In this document: positions 1-9,993 of the stretch, piece after piece
How positions within the stretch are numbered: position 1 is the stretch's first letter
How the letters are laid out: each line of letters starts with the position of its first letter
NCBI GenBank assembly: GCA_905233185.1
Contig: CAJODB010000001.1
Location: 1 to 64,000, forward strand
Origin: an uncultured Alphaproteobacteria bacterium
Lineage (GTDB): Bacteria > Pseudomonadota > Alphaproteobacteria > UBA3830
Direction of reading: 5' to 3'
DNA: 64,000 nucleotides
Made by a program: the position numbers and the translations under genes
Notes under the pieces: generated by a model
What the model was told of the DNA's origin: nothing
What the model saw: the letters and a program-made list of their open reading frames with translations, nothing else
Database searches by the model: none

Positions 1-1413
1 TTTCATTTTATCATCGAATGGTTCGTCGTCTAAAATTGCATCTTCGATACCGACATAGCGTCCCGGAGTTAAGATATAGTCCTGTGCGGCGATATCAGCC
101 TTGGTCACAACAGCGCAGAAGCCTTTTACATCCTGCAATCTCCCTTCTTGAAATGACGTAAATGTATCTGCCAGTTTCTTTATATCTTCATCTGAAAAAT
201 CACGGTGTTTTCGATTAACCATATGTCCCATTTTTCGAGCATCTATAAAAACGGTACGTCCGGATTGCTTTTTTCCTTTCGTGATGAACCACAAAGTGAC
301 AGGAATAGTAACGCTGTAGAAAAGTTGCGAAGGTAATGCGATAATTCCTTCAAGCAGATCATCTTCAATAATGCGTTTTCTGATTTCTCCCTCACCGCTC
401 TTTTGCGTGGAGAGTGCTCCGTTTGCGAGTACTAGACCGATCTTGCCTTTCGGTGCTAAGTGATGAATCATGTGCTGAATCCAAGCATAATTGGCGTTTC
501 CGGCAGGGGGAATCCCGTATTTCCAGCGAACATCGTTTTTCAATTTATCCTGACCCCAGTTGGAAAGGTTAAATGGGGGATTGGCCATAATGAAGTCTGC
601 TTTCAACATGGGGTGTAAGTCATTGAAAAATGTGTCTGCTTGATATGGACCGAAGTCGGCATCGATACCTCTTATAGCCATGTTCATTTTGGCCATTTTC
701 CATGTGTCGGCGTTAGATTCTTGGCCGTAAATAGAAATTCTGTTGCGATATCCGCTGTGCGCTTGCAAGAATTTAACCGATTGAACAAACATTCCGCCGG
801 AACCGCAGCAAGGATCATATACTCGGCAATTATCGAACGGCTTTAGTACCTCAACAATAGTTCTGACAATGCTTGAAGGAGTGTAAAATTCTCCACCTTT
901 TGTACCTTCATAGGCTGCAAATTGAGCAATACAATATTCATAGGTACGACCGAGTAAATCTTTGTCTTCGTTGGTGTCTGACATGTCGATATTGTTTGTA
1001 AACAGATCAACGACATTTCCGAGCACGCGTTTATCCAGGTCTTGATTAGCATAATTCTTTGGCAAAACATTTTTTAGAGATTTATTGTTAGCTTCAATTG
1101 CTTGCATCGCATCATCTATTATTATGCCAATCTCTGGAGTGTGGGCAGCTTCTGCAATTTTCTGCCAACGAGCGGCTTCAGGAACAAAGAAGATATTTTC
1201 CGCACGGTAAGCGTCGGGATCATCTTCAAAACCTTCGCCTTCAGCTACTAATTCCGCATACTTTTTTTCAAAAGCGTTCGATATGTAACGTAAAAAAATC
1301 AATCCGACAATGACTTTGCGATAATCTGCTGCCGGTATGTGGCCCCAAAGTTCACAGGCGGCATCCCAAAGCTGTTTTTCAAAACCGATATTCGCGTTAC
1401 TTTTTCCTGTCAT
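1..1413 (-). CDS. hsdM: Type I restriction-modification system DNA methyltransferase subunit (HsdM), C-terminus runs off window
   Basis: Minus-strand reading from ATG at 1413: MTGKSNANIGFEKQLWDAACELWGHIPAADYRKVIVGLIFLRYISNAFEKKY...GGEFYTPSSIVRTIVEVLKPFDNCRVYDPCCGSGGMFVQSVKFL...ADFIMANPPFNLSNWGQDKL. Contains SAM-binding and NPPF motifs. Absent from the ORF track because it is open at the window edge. Confidence 0.93.
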   Translation of the reverse strand, partial: MTGKSNANIGFEKQLWDAACELWGHIPAADYRKVIVGLIFLRYISNAFEKKYAELVAEGEGFEDDPDAYRAENIFFVPEAARWQKIAEAAHTPEIGIIIDDAMQAIEANNKSLKNVLPKNYANQDLDKRVLGNVVDLFTNNIDMSDTNEDKDLLGRTYEYCIAQFAAYEGTKGGEFYTPSSIVRTIVEVLKPFDNCRVYDPCCGSGGMFVQSVKFLQAHSGYRNRISIYGQESNADTWKMAKMNMAIRGIDADFGPYQADTFFNDLHPMLKADFIMANPPFNLSNWGQDKLKNDVRWKYGIPPAGNANYAWIQHMIHHLAPKGKIGLVLANGALSTQKSGEGEIRKRIIEDDLLEGIIALPSQLFYSVTIPVTLWFITKGKKQSGRTVFIDARKMGHMVNRKHRDFSDEDIKKLADTFTSFQEGRLQDVKGFCAVVTKADIAAQDYILTPGRYVGIEDAILDDEPFDDKMK

Positions 1414-1624
1414 ATTAAAACTCCTGATATAGCCTACTAATAATAGCGATACTAAATCCAAATTAATATATTTTTAATCTTGTAGCGAGGTTGTTTATTA
1501 GATCATAAAGGCTTTATGAAGAAGTAGGATAAAATACGCAATTTATCCCATAGTTTTATAGTTTTTCTGCGAGCGAATACGTTTTCAAGACACTAATATT
1601 AGTTGTAGCTATTAGAAATCAAGA

Positions 1625-2010
1625 TTATCACAAGCTTTCTGTATGTTAGTATGAATAGTTGATGCTCTCTTTTGCTGATCTGCATTAGTTCTTCTCGAAA
1701 ATCATTCGTAATAACCGTTGCAAACATTTTTCTGTTTCTTTTTAAAGACCGAAAAACAACAGCTCCTCGACCTCGTTTGCCTCTTACTCTCTTAGCTCTG
1801 AAATATGATTCGTCTATCTCTATTTCTCATGAACTAAAAAAAGATTCTATATCTACCAATTCCAGTATTCTTTCTCGGAATAATTGTAAAAATCCTGTTT
1901 TACAGTTTTGCGTTCGAGCTTCGTCAATTTCGATATCTGAACCGCTGTCAAATCCATACAAAACAACCTTAATAACTGTCTAAATTTACTCTCTGAAATA
2001 TGTGCTCATT
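1625..2010 (-). pseudogene. Degenerate IS1595-family-like transposase fragment
   Basis: Minus strand, in pieces: LTKLERKTVKQDFYNY...(frameshift)...SS*EIEIDESYFRAKRVRGKRGRGAVVFRSLKRNRKMFATVITNDFREELMQI. The (E)VDESYF..xRxRGKRGRGA..V core is typical of IS1595 transposases. Interrupted by an in-frame TGA and a frameshift. Confidence 0.7.
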
Positions 2011-2330
2011 TTATATATCTGTTCTTCATTGATGTATCTTAGCTTTAGCTTCCATTCCCAGCAACCTAATCTGCTCTTGAACAAAATTTAAAATGAACGT
2101 CTGCCTACTTAAAGGCGAGGATACCAGGTTACACTTGCAAAGCAGATCAAAAATTCTAATATTCTAAAATTGTCCACTTTATTATGCTCTTCTTGTCTTT
2201 CTATATAGCTCTGTACTTCTTTCGTATTTACATTCTTCCATACCATTACACCGCCACGATATTTACATGCGAATATTTATAAACTATAACTAACATATAC
2301 AACTTATTGGTGAAAGTTGGGAGATAGACG

Positions 2331-2861
2331 ATGAATATTTTTAAGAAGATGATAGTTTTTCAGATTTTGTTAGCGAGCGTAATGTTTCATGCATTTTCAA
2401 TGCAATCAAACTTAGCGACTTTTATGCAAGGTGGAGCTACTAAAGCTCGGTATCCTGAATTTATGCGGGAATTTAGGCGTCATTATCCTGCATATACAGA
2501 AGAGATAAATTCTATTCTTGAAGAGAGAGAAGCGCATAAAAAAGGCCCTAAAACCTGGAAAAGCGAACCTCTTAGTCGGAAACAAGTTTTAAGATTAAAT
2601 AGTTTCCTAGAAAACATGAGCGATACGGTCGTTCTTACTGAGGAAATAGAGCGTGCGAGAAGGGCTTTTAATCCTCGTACTGAGTCTTTTAAAACACAGT
2701 ATAAGGAAATTACAGGAAAAGATCCTATAACAGAAGAAGGATATGAATTTCATCATATTATTCCTTTAGAACTTTGTGGTGAAAAGCGAACTCAATATCA
2801 TACTCAGATACTAAACGGAAATGATCCATTCAATGGACAGTTGCGGAACATCGCAGATTGA
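2331..2861 (+). CDS. Secreted protein with C-terminal HNH/AHH-like motif (candidate nuclease toxin)
   Basis: N-terminal signal peptide (MNIFKKMIVFQILLASVMFHAFS). C-terminal YEFHHIIPLELCGE...NGNDPFNGQ resembles HHxxP-type HNH nuclease motifs. Confidence 0.5.
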   Translation: MNIFKKMIVFQILLASVMFHAFSMQSNLATFMQGGATKARYPEFMREFRRHYPAYTEEINSILEEREAHKKGPKTWKSEPLSRKQVLRLNSFLENMSDTVVLTEEIERARRAFNPRTESFKTQYKEITGKDPITEEGYEFHHIIPLELCGEKRTQYHTQILNGNDPFNGQLRNIAD

Positions 2862-3377
2862 CAGATTTTATTAATGGGTTGAGATAAGTTTATATTTTGT
2901 CTCTTCAAGAATGAACTGCAGCACCGGTTGTACTTTTCAAATCAAGGTCGATCGGAGTTAGATGGTTTAACGCATTTCCTGGGCGAGAATTCAAAAAGGT
3001 CTTGGATAATTTTTACGTCATAGTCGGTTGCATTTTTGAAATCGAATTTTTTGGGTATCACGGCAATCGGCTTGCAACTGATTGAAAACCAAAAAAACGC
3101 GGAGTGTTTTCGAACGTCGGCGAGCATAACTTTCTCAGGAATTACAACGGATTAAACGACTTTTTGCAAACTCCTTAATACTCTTTGTTTAAGCAATCCA
3201 AAAAATAGGACCTTCTTCTTTTGATGGCTGATTTAACAGCAAATCTATAACCGCGTTTTGCGTTTTTTTACCTCCTGTTTCTTCTGTCCTAGTAGTTGAA
3301 TGCTCTTTTTTCTTCACTTCTTTTGCTTGTTATTGGAACTCGCGTTTTTTTCATTAAAAAACAACATGTTACAAAAC

Positions 3378-3416
3378 CGCCATTACTAATGCATTAATAA
3401 CGGCCTTTTTTAGGCC
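3378..3416 (+). terminator. Putative intrinsic terminator
   Basis: GCCATTACTAA-TGCA-TTAATAACGGC imperfect hairpin followed by CTTTTTT. Confidence 0.4.
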
Positions 3417-3629
3417 AGAAAATAGATCTTTTTTGATACAAATATACATACGAAAAAATATTTTAAGACAAAATATCTACAATAATGTTGATGCCTTTCG
3501 CATTAAAATACCTATAAAATATCAGAATCAGCCGAGGCTGACTTTATTTGTATTAATGCGCAAATACCTCTTAATTAAGCGATTTTAAGACCATATTTGA
3601 GTTTGGATAAGGGCAAGAGGTATTCTCCG

Positions 3630-3806
3630 ATGATCGGTACGAAAATCGTGAAAGAGTATAAGGGGAAAACGCATGAAGTAACGATTGTTGAAGAAGGTTT
3701 TTCCTATGGCAGAGCTATTTTTAAATCGCTTTCCGCGGTAGCTTAAAAAATTACGGGAACAGAATGGTACGGTTTGAGATTTTTCAATATTAACGGAGAG
3801 CTCTGA
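3630..3806 (+). pseudogene. DUF2924 family protein remnant
   Basis: Reads MIGTKIVKEYKGKTHEVTIVEEGFSYGRAIFKSLSAVA*KITGTEWYGLRFFNINGEL*: the DUF2924 pattern (IREYxG..hxVxVxxxGFxxxGxxYxSLSAIAxxITGTxWsGpxFF) with an internal TAA. Confidence 0.65.
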
Positions 3807-3852
3807 TGAGTGAAAAAAATTATTGAAATAAGTCTTTATTCCGGTAAAAATT

Positions 3853-4162
3853 GTGAAGCGAGGCTCAGCGAAATCGAAAATCGTGCATCAGAGTGATTCG
3901 CAGAAAAAGCTAAATCGGCCGTTATTGCGAGCCTTAGCGAAGGCATATCGCGGAGAAAACGATATCAGGGATTTTTTAGTCGTGCGGACAGGTACATCGA
4001 CAAAAACAAGTTATCGAAAGCGTATGTACGACGGCTTTTAAAGTTGAACAATCTCAGTCCGAAAATAAAAAAAACATCGTAACGGGAGATTTTCCTCGAG
4101 ATATCTTATTGCAGGACATTGTATTTTCAGAAATCCACCTTTTGTGGTCTGAACAAGAATGA
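3853..4162 (+). pseudogene. Remnant of the serine recombinase normally adjacent to DUF2924 (C-terminal region)
   Basis: LLRALAKAYR...(frameshift)...SKAYVRRLLKLNNLSPKIKK...(frameshift)...NIVTGDFPRDILLQDIVFSEIHLLWSEQE: C-terminal HTH/tail typical of recombinases found next to DUF2924; several frameshifts. Confidence 0.6.
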
Positions 4163-4378
4163 AAATTATTGGGAAGAGGTGAAAAATGAGTGATCAGAAG
4201 ATTTATATGTGATGCTGCTTATACCAGAAAAATTGTGTGAAGATGGTTTGAAGTAGGTGTTCAAAAGCCTTAATACTCAACGTTTAACAGATTAAATTTC
4301 ATTTAGTACATCAAAACGCTCTTTTACAGAGAAAATTCTAGCATTTAATGATGATTGGTATTAGTTAAGCTTTATTTC

Positions 4379-6190
4379 TTATATCGAATAATAGAATTTT
4401 TTGATTTTATCAGCCATCATTTTTCTTCGTTCAAGTAAAAATTCGTTATAATTACTCGCTTGCATTGAAAAAATCCTTTCAGGAATACAATTAGCTTTTA
4501 AGTTATTTTTTAAATCTTCTTCATTTAATATCGTGCCTACATAACATTGACCATTTTTACATTGTTCAAGTGCTTTAGAAAAATACTCACATGGAGCCTG
4601 TTTTCCAATAGAAATATTTACTCCTGTGTCTAAATAAGTGTAATTTGCGACTTGATTATATTTTGATTTATCATCATAACTATTTTGTTTCAGATATTCT
4701 TTTGGAAATATATGATGAATATCTCCCATTACGGAAATTAAATCTGAAACTTTGGTCGTTGAAGAAAATAATGATTGTTCTGCATTCCAAACTTGTGCCG
4801 CAATATAAGTATTAAAATACGGACTATTTATAGAGGATGTTTCTAAATTTTGAACTAAACCGACATTCCAAAATGTATCGGATAAATCTGCTTCTTCAAC
4901 TTCTTTTAAGAAAGATTTAAAACCTTTCGCGTTGATATTTCTCAAATCTTTGTCCATTTGAGATTCCGGAGATCCAATATATCTGCTGGTTAAAGTAGAT
5001 AAGATAAACCATTTTTGAACTAATCTTTTTATTTCTGTCTTTTCAACGTTTTTTGAATCGCTCAATATCAGATATAGCGTGTAAGCAAAATCCAAAGTCA
5101 TTTTAGAATTTAATAATTTTTCACTTATAAATCCACAACTTTTAATCGCAAGTACAAAATTTTGAAAATTATACTCACTCATAAAGTTTTTTACTCCCGC
5201 TTTTAACTTATTAAAACTATCTTCCGCAATATCTTCTTTATATGTTTTTGTTTCAAAATCTCTACCGGAAAGCAGACTTACTAAGTCTCCTAATTTTCCT
5301 CTGTTAAATTTATGCATTAAACATACGCGTAACATATCATTGTAATCTGGTTCATAAATTGCTTCTTTATCATTTTTTAACCATTTTAATATGTTAGCAA
5401 AATCGGAACTCATAAATTCCTTATCTGTTTTTGAAAGTTTTTTATAAAAATTCGGAGAGACTGCTAAATGACAAAAATAATCAATGGCTTTTCTTAAAAT
5501 ATTACCGCCATATTTTGCGTTCGCTGCGATTTTTGACATTGCGAAATCTGATTCATTAAGGCGTTTTCCTTGAGAATTAATCCTTACAAAAATTTCAGTA
5601 ACTTCATTTATATCCAAATTAGGAACGAGAATTATTGTTCCCATTTGACAGGTTCTAATATCAAGGAGTTTTTGAATCGCTCTATTAATTATATCCGTTG
5701 ATGCTTCTGGATTATTTTGTATATACTTATTTATGAAATTGAAAGCATTAAAGTCAGGCTTAAATACCACGGAAATATCAGGTATCCAATTTTTGCTTTT
5801 TACATGCGCGGGAGTTTGCACGGCAAATCGTTCTTCATCATCTTTTACTAGTGGATTAAACGCAATTTTATACGATTTTTGCTCATAATTTTCTGTCAAT
5901 ATACTTTTGTCGGCTAAGGCGGTCATTAAAGCTGTAACTCTTTGTTGCCCATCGATTAAAATTTTCGTACCTCCGGCTTCACGACCATCTTTTAATCTTA
6001 CATTCGGATTCTGCCAAATAATTAAATAGCCCGTAGGATAACCATTATAAAGCGAATCAATTAGATCTCTTACATTTTTAGGTTTCCAAACAAAAGGACG
6101 TTGTATTTCGGGAACTGATACTTCTCCACTATTTATAAAACCCAAAATATTGTCAACTGAATATTGTGCGACAGAATATTTATTAGTCAT
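4379..6190 (-). CDS. DUF262/DUF1524 (GmrSD-like) domain protein, possible modification-dependent nuclease/defence protein
   Basis: 603 aa; N-terminal VPEIQRPFVWKPKNVRDLIDSLYNGYPTGYLIIW...LIDGQQRVTAL (DUF262 DGQQR motif); C-terminal GDIHHIFPKEYLK (HNH-like DUF1524). Confidence 0.88.
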   Translation of the reverse strand: MTNKYSVAQYSVDNILGFINSGEVSVPEIQRPFVWKPKNVRDLIDSLYNGYPTGYLIIWQNPNVRLKDGREAGGTKILIDGQQRVTALMTALADKSILTENYEQKSYKIAFNPLVKDDEERFAVQTPAHVKSKNWIPDISVVFKPDFNAFNFINKYIQNNPEASTDIINRAIQKLLDIRTCQMGTIILVPNLDINEVTEIFVRINSQGKRLNESDFAMSKIAANAKYGGNILRKAIDYFCHLAVSPNFYKKLSKTDKEFMSSDFANILKWLKNDKEAIYEPDYNDMLRVCLMHKFNRGKLGDLVSLLSGRDFETKTYKEDIAEDSFNKLKAGVKNFMSEYNFQNFVLAIKSCGFISEKLLNSKMTLDFAYTLYLILSDSKNVEKTEIKRLVQKWFILSTLTSRYIGSPESQMDKDLRNINAKGFKSFLKEVEEADLSDTFWNVGLVQNLETSSINSPYFNTYIAAQVWNAEQSLFSSTTKVSDLISVMGDIHHIFPKEYLKQNSYDDKSKYNQVANYTYLDTGVNISIGKQAPCEYFSKALEQCKNGQCYVGTILNEEDLKNNLKANCIPERIFSMQASNYNEFLLERRKMMADKIKKFYYSI

Positions 6191-6392
6191 ATTGCAACTT
6201 CTTTATCTCCACTTCGGATAGTTTATCGTAAATATACTAATAATTTGTTAATTATGCTATTTTGTATATGATGATTTTTCAGGAAAGATTTGGCGTTTGA
6301 CAAGTAAAAAAGTGAATAGCATATCCGTAATAATAGCTTTTGTATCAGATTTTAACTGAAATACGTAATTTACCGCATATCAAGACTTTTAC

Positions 6393-6482
6393 TGGCGGAA
6401 GGAGAGGGATTCGAACCCTCGGTACGTTTACACGCACAACGGTTTTCGAGACCGCCACGATCGACCACTCTGTCATCCTTCC
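6393..6482 (-). tRNA. tRNA-Ser(CGA)
   Basis: Minus strand GGAAGGATGACAGAGTGGTCGATCGTGGCGGTCTCGAAAACCG...GGGTTCGAATCCCTCTCCTTCCGCCA: 7-bp acceptor stem, anticodon loop CTCGAAA (CGA), long variable arm, T-loop GTTCGAATC, encoded CCA. Confidence 0.95.
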
Positions 6483-6654
6483 AACAATGGTTGGAGAGCT
6501 GTATATAAGCAAACAAATATAGGAGGTAAAGAAAGATTTGCTTCGAAAGTCTCCAACAATTCAGGATGTTAGCATAAATTTCATTTTAAGCAAGAATAAG
6601 TGATGAAACTAAAAGATTTTTCAGCGATCTTTATGGATAAAGTATGGGTGGGGA

Positions 6655-7638
6655 TTAAGACCCTCCGCCTCCGCTGAAAGATCTAATCATTCCGACGATA
6701 ACAGGCCCTAACATAACTATGAAAAGGCAAGGCATAATGAAAAACATCATCGGCAAAGTTAATAGAGTAGGGGCCTGAGCTGCCGCTGCTTCTGCATCAA
6801 GCATACGTTTTTGTCTTGATTCCACAGCAAGATCTCTCAAAGATACTGATAACGAAGAACCATATTCTATGGATTGGCTTAGTGTTTTCGATAACGTCTT
6901 AATTTGCAAACTATCTGTTCGATTTTCTAAATTTGTAAATACTTGTCGGCTATCTGGAATCATTTCCAGCTCAATAGCTGTCAAGCTCATTTCATCTGCC
7001 AATATTGGGTTAGATGTTCTGAGCTCTCGAGCAATTCTTCTTATTGATCCGTTTAAATCAAGTCCAGATTCGGAACATATAACCAATAAGTCGACTAAGT
7101 CAGGAACTCCATGTTCGATTGCATCTCTTCTTTTTTCTGCAAGCATTTCCATGTTCATATTTGTAAGTTTATGACCGCCATATACTCCTCCGATAAGAGA
7201 AAGTATCAATGCTCCAAGAATCGGAATATCCCAGTCATTTGTTGCAAGTAGCAGAAATAATATAAAAAACAACGCAAGGGCAGCAGTAAATTTTGATTTC
7301 ATAAATTCTTCAAGAGCGTTATGTTGTCTCATACCAGCTTTCAATAATAGTGTTTCCATTTCTTCGATCAAGCCCGAGTTAAGTTGCGCAATGTAGTTGA
7401 ATAATACGCTGTCTCCAACTGCTGATCCTTTTTGGCTCAAACCGATGCTTTCAGATGAAACAGCTTCATCTTCATCATCTTCATAATATTCCTTTGATGA
7501 CGGAAGCTTTTTGATTCTTATGAGAACTCTGTATTCACTGATCCATTTTACGACTAACTGTTTCGCTTTAGGAAGAATTAAATAGAAAGCGATTAACGCA
7601 ACAAAAAAACAAACGATTGTATTTACAGTTTCAGACAT
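6655..7638 (-). CDS. tadC: Tad pilus assembly membrane protein TadC (type II secretion system F domain)
   Basis: GVPDLVDLLVICSESGLDLNGSIRRIARELRTSNPILADEMSLTAIELE...; hydrophobic segments; follows tadB. Confidence 0.9.
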   Translation of the reverse strand: MSETVNTIVCFFVALIAFYLILPKAKQLVVKWISEYRVLIRIKKLPSSKEYYEDDEDEAVSSESIGLSQKGSAVGDSVLFNYIAQLNSGLIEEMETLLLKAGMRQHNALEEFMKSKFTAALALFFILFLLLATNDWDIPILGALILSLIGGVYGGHKLTNMNMEMLAEKRRDAIEHGVPDLVDLLVICSESGLDLNGSIRRIARELRTSNPILADEMSLTAIELEMIPDSRQVFTNLENRTDSLQIKTLSKTLSQSIEYGSSLSVSLRDLAVESRQKRMLDAEAAAAQAPTLLTLPMMFFIMPCLFIVMLGPVIVGMIRSFSGGGGS

Positions 7639-7639
7639 G

Positions 7640-8650
7640 TTACACCTTTATTTTTGTTGCTTTCAGCATGAAAAAAGTACCTAAGCTGAATAAAGTTAGT
7701 CCTATTTTCAGCAAAGTTTGTCCTGAACCTGGCTTTGTAAATTCGGAAATGTGATTAGGATTAACAAGAGCCATAATTCCGGCAAAAACGAATGGCAAGG
7801 CACTGATAACGATTGCTGACATTCTCGCTTCTGCGGACATTGCTTTCATTTTTAAGCCTAATTCAAGTCTTTTTCTCACAATACCTGATAAATTAGCCAA
7901 AATTTCACCAAGAACACCGCCGTTTTCTATTTGAAGAACAAGAGCAACGACTAAGAATCGAAATTCTTCTATATCTATTCGGTCTGCTGCTTCTACAAGG
8001 ACCTTTTCCGGCTCAACACCAAGATCAAATTTTTGACTGATAATAAGATATTCACTTGCAAGTGGGTCTCTTGCTTCCATACTAACCAACTTTACAACAC
8101 GACCGATGTTTAAACCTGCTTTAACACCTCTGATCATCATATCTATAGCATCTGGTAATTGTTGCAAAAACTCCATTTTCTTTTTTTCAGCGCGAGATGC
8201 TAAGAAGTTATATACAAGATATGCTCCAACAGCGAATCCAATCGGAATACCTGTTATGAAGTTCAAAAAGTCGAAATATAGAATAAATATGGCAAAGCAA
8301 ACACCTCCTACGGAACAGGAGATAAGGAAGGTAGTAGTCGTCATGTCCGTTATACCGGCATTTTTCATTATACGACGTGTACGTTCAATAAATGTGTCAC
8401 TCGAGCCTTCGCCTTGACCGAATTCTTCATGTTGCACTTTTACGAAAGTTGATATTCTTTCGTTTGCAGATTCAAGTAATTCATCTTGCTGTTTTGAGAG
8501 TCTTGCAACTCGTGCTTTTAATATCGCATCATAATCCTGTACTTCTTCCGATTTTGCCATAAGCTTGTATGGTATAAAGAAGCATATAAATGAAACAATA
8601 AAGCAGAGTAATACATCAATAATCTGAGCTGTCATCTGTATCTCCTGCAT
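7640..8650 (-). CDS. tadB: Tad pilus assembly membrane protein TadB
   Basis: QLPDAIDMMIRGVKAGLNIGRVVKLVSMEARDPLASEYLIISQKFDLGVEPEKVL: T2SF domain; cluster context. Confidence 0.92.
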   Translation of the reverse strand: MQEIQMTAQIIDVLLCFIVSFICFFIPYKLMAKSEEVQDYDAILKARVARLSKQQDELLESANERISTFVKVQHEEFGQGEGSSDTFIERTRRIMKNAGITDMTTTTFLISCSVGGVCFAIFILYFDFLNFITGIPIGFAVGAYLVYNFLASRAEKKKMEFLQQLPDAIDMMIRGVKAGLNIGRVVKLVSMEARDPLASEYLIISQKFDLGVEPEKVLVEAADRIDIEEFRFLVVALVLQIENGGVLGEILANLSGIVRKRLELGLKMKAMSAEARMSAIVISALPFVFAGIMALVNPNHISEFTKPGSGQTLLKIGLTLFSLGTFFMLKATKIKV

Positions 8651-9977
8651 TGATGTTAGCGTCCATAGCGCTTCTCATGATTTGCAGCAACTCTTTATCA
8701 AGTCCATATGTAATAGCTTTATCAAGGAACATAGGACGCTCTGTACAAGCATCGAATCTTCCGAAAACTTTATGATCTTGCTCTCCCATAGGTACAAACT
8801 TGAATAAGTGTTGATATCCGATTTCACCTCTTTCTGTCATGCCGGTAACTTCGACAATTTCTGTGATTTTTCTGGAACCATCATTTAGACGTTCTGTTTG
8901 GACGATTAAGTTAACAGCACCTGCAATTTGCGCCTTCACGATTTCGCTAGGTAATCCGAAACCTGACATAGCGACCATGTTTTCAAGACGAATGAAAGCT
9001 TCACGAGCTTTGTTTGCGTGAATTGTGGACATAGAACCATCGTGACCTGTGTTCATAGCTTGTAACATGTCGATACATTCTTCACCGCGAACCTCTCCGA
9101 TAACGATTCGATCAGGTCTCATACGGAGTGCGTTTTTAACAAGGTCGCGAATGGTAACTTCACCTTTTCCTTCAATGTTTGGCGGACGGCTTTCCAACCT
9201 AACCACATGAGGCTGTTGTAATTTTAGCTCCGCAGCGTCTTCGCATGTTACAATACGTTCACGAGGATCGATAAGTCCCGATAACGCGTTTAACATTGTC
9301 GTTTTTCCGGAACCTGTACCACCTGAAACAATGATATTTAAGCCGCATGTCGATGCTATTTCCAAAACTCGTACCATAGCTTCCGTAAGAGCTCCGAATC
9401 CTGCCAGTGTATGCAAATCCATAGCTTTTTTAGAGAATTTACGAATTGAAATAGAAGTTCCGTCTAAGGCGATAGGAGGAGCAACGATGTTAACACGGCT
9501 TCCGTCAGGTAAACGGCAGTCGCAAAGAGGACTTGATGTATCAACACGTCTTCCTACTCGGTTTGCAATACGTTGTGCGATTTGCAGCAAGTGAGCTTCA
9601 TCTCGGAATTTTACAGGTGCTAGCTGCATCAATCCTTTTTTTTCAACGTATATTTGGTGAGCGCCATTGACCACGATATCAGAAATCGCTTCATCTTCCA
9701 GCAAAAGTTCTAGCGGCCCAAGACCGATCATGTCATCGACTAACTCACGGGCTATGCCAATTTGCTCACGCTTTGTGATTTGGGCGCGTCTTTCTTGCGC
9801 GAATTCAAAGACGAAGTTTTCGATTTCGACGCGAAGTTCTTGCGGGGTTAATTTGAATGCGGAAGCCAAGTTGATTCGATTCAACATGGTATCGTGCGCT
9901 TCTTTTCGGAAAACGGTAAGGAGCGGGGATTCTTCTATTTCATTCTGTTGTTGTTCATCCGCTGCAGTAGCAACCAT
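8616..9977 (-). CDS. cpaF: Tad pilus secretion ATPase TadA/CpaF
   Basis: [23 protein letters not shown] (Walker A), [50 protein letters not shown]: CpaF hallmark motifs. Confidence 0.97.
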   Translation of the reverse strand: MVATAADEQQQNEIEESPLLTVFRKEAHDTMLNRINLASAFKLTPQELRVEIENFVFEFAQERRAQITKREQIGIARELVDDMIGLGPLELLLEDEAISDIVVNGAHQIYVEKKGLMQLAPVKFRDEAHLLQIAQRIANRVGRRVDTSSPLCDCRLPDGSRVNIVAPPIALDGTSISIRKFSKKAMDLHTLAGFGALTEAMVRVLEIASTCGLNIIVSGGTGSGKTTMLNALSGLIDPRERIVTCEDAAELKLQQPHVVRLESRPPNIEGKGEVTIRDLVKNALRMRPDRIVIGEVRGEECIDMLQAMNTGHDGSMSTIHANKAREAFIRLENMVAMSGFGLPSEIVKAQIAGAVNLIVQTERLNDGSRKITEIVEVTGMTERGEIGYQHLFKFVPMGEQDHKVFGRFDACTERPMFLDKAITYGLDKELLQIMRSAMDANINAGDTDDSSDY

Positions 9978-9993
9978 TTCGTCCTCCTATGTA

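Noticed and set aside
1672-1983. 103-aa plus-strand ORF
   Set aside because: The opposite strand reads as an IS1595-like transposase relic; the plus-strand peptide has no recognisable features.
2942-3127. 61-aa minus ORF, possible IS3/IS481 transposase tail (YDVKIIQ..., NHLTPIDL in another frame)
   Set aside because: Similarity is too short and spread over two frames to support by eye.
6340-6522. 60-aa plus-strand ORF
   Set aside because: Overlaps the antisense strand of tRNA-Ser(CGA); the apparent peptide is tRNA sequence.
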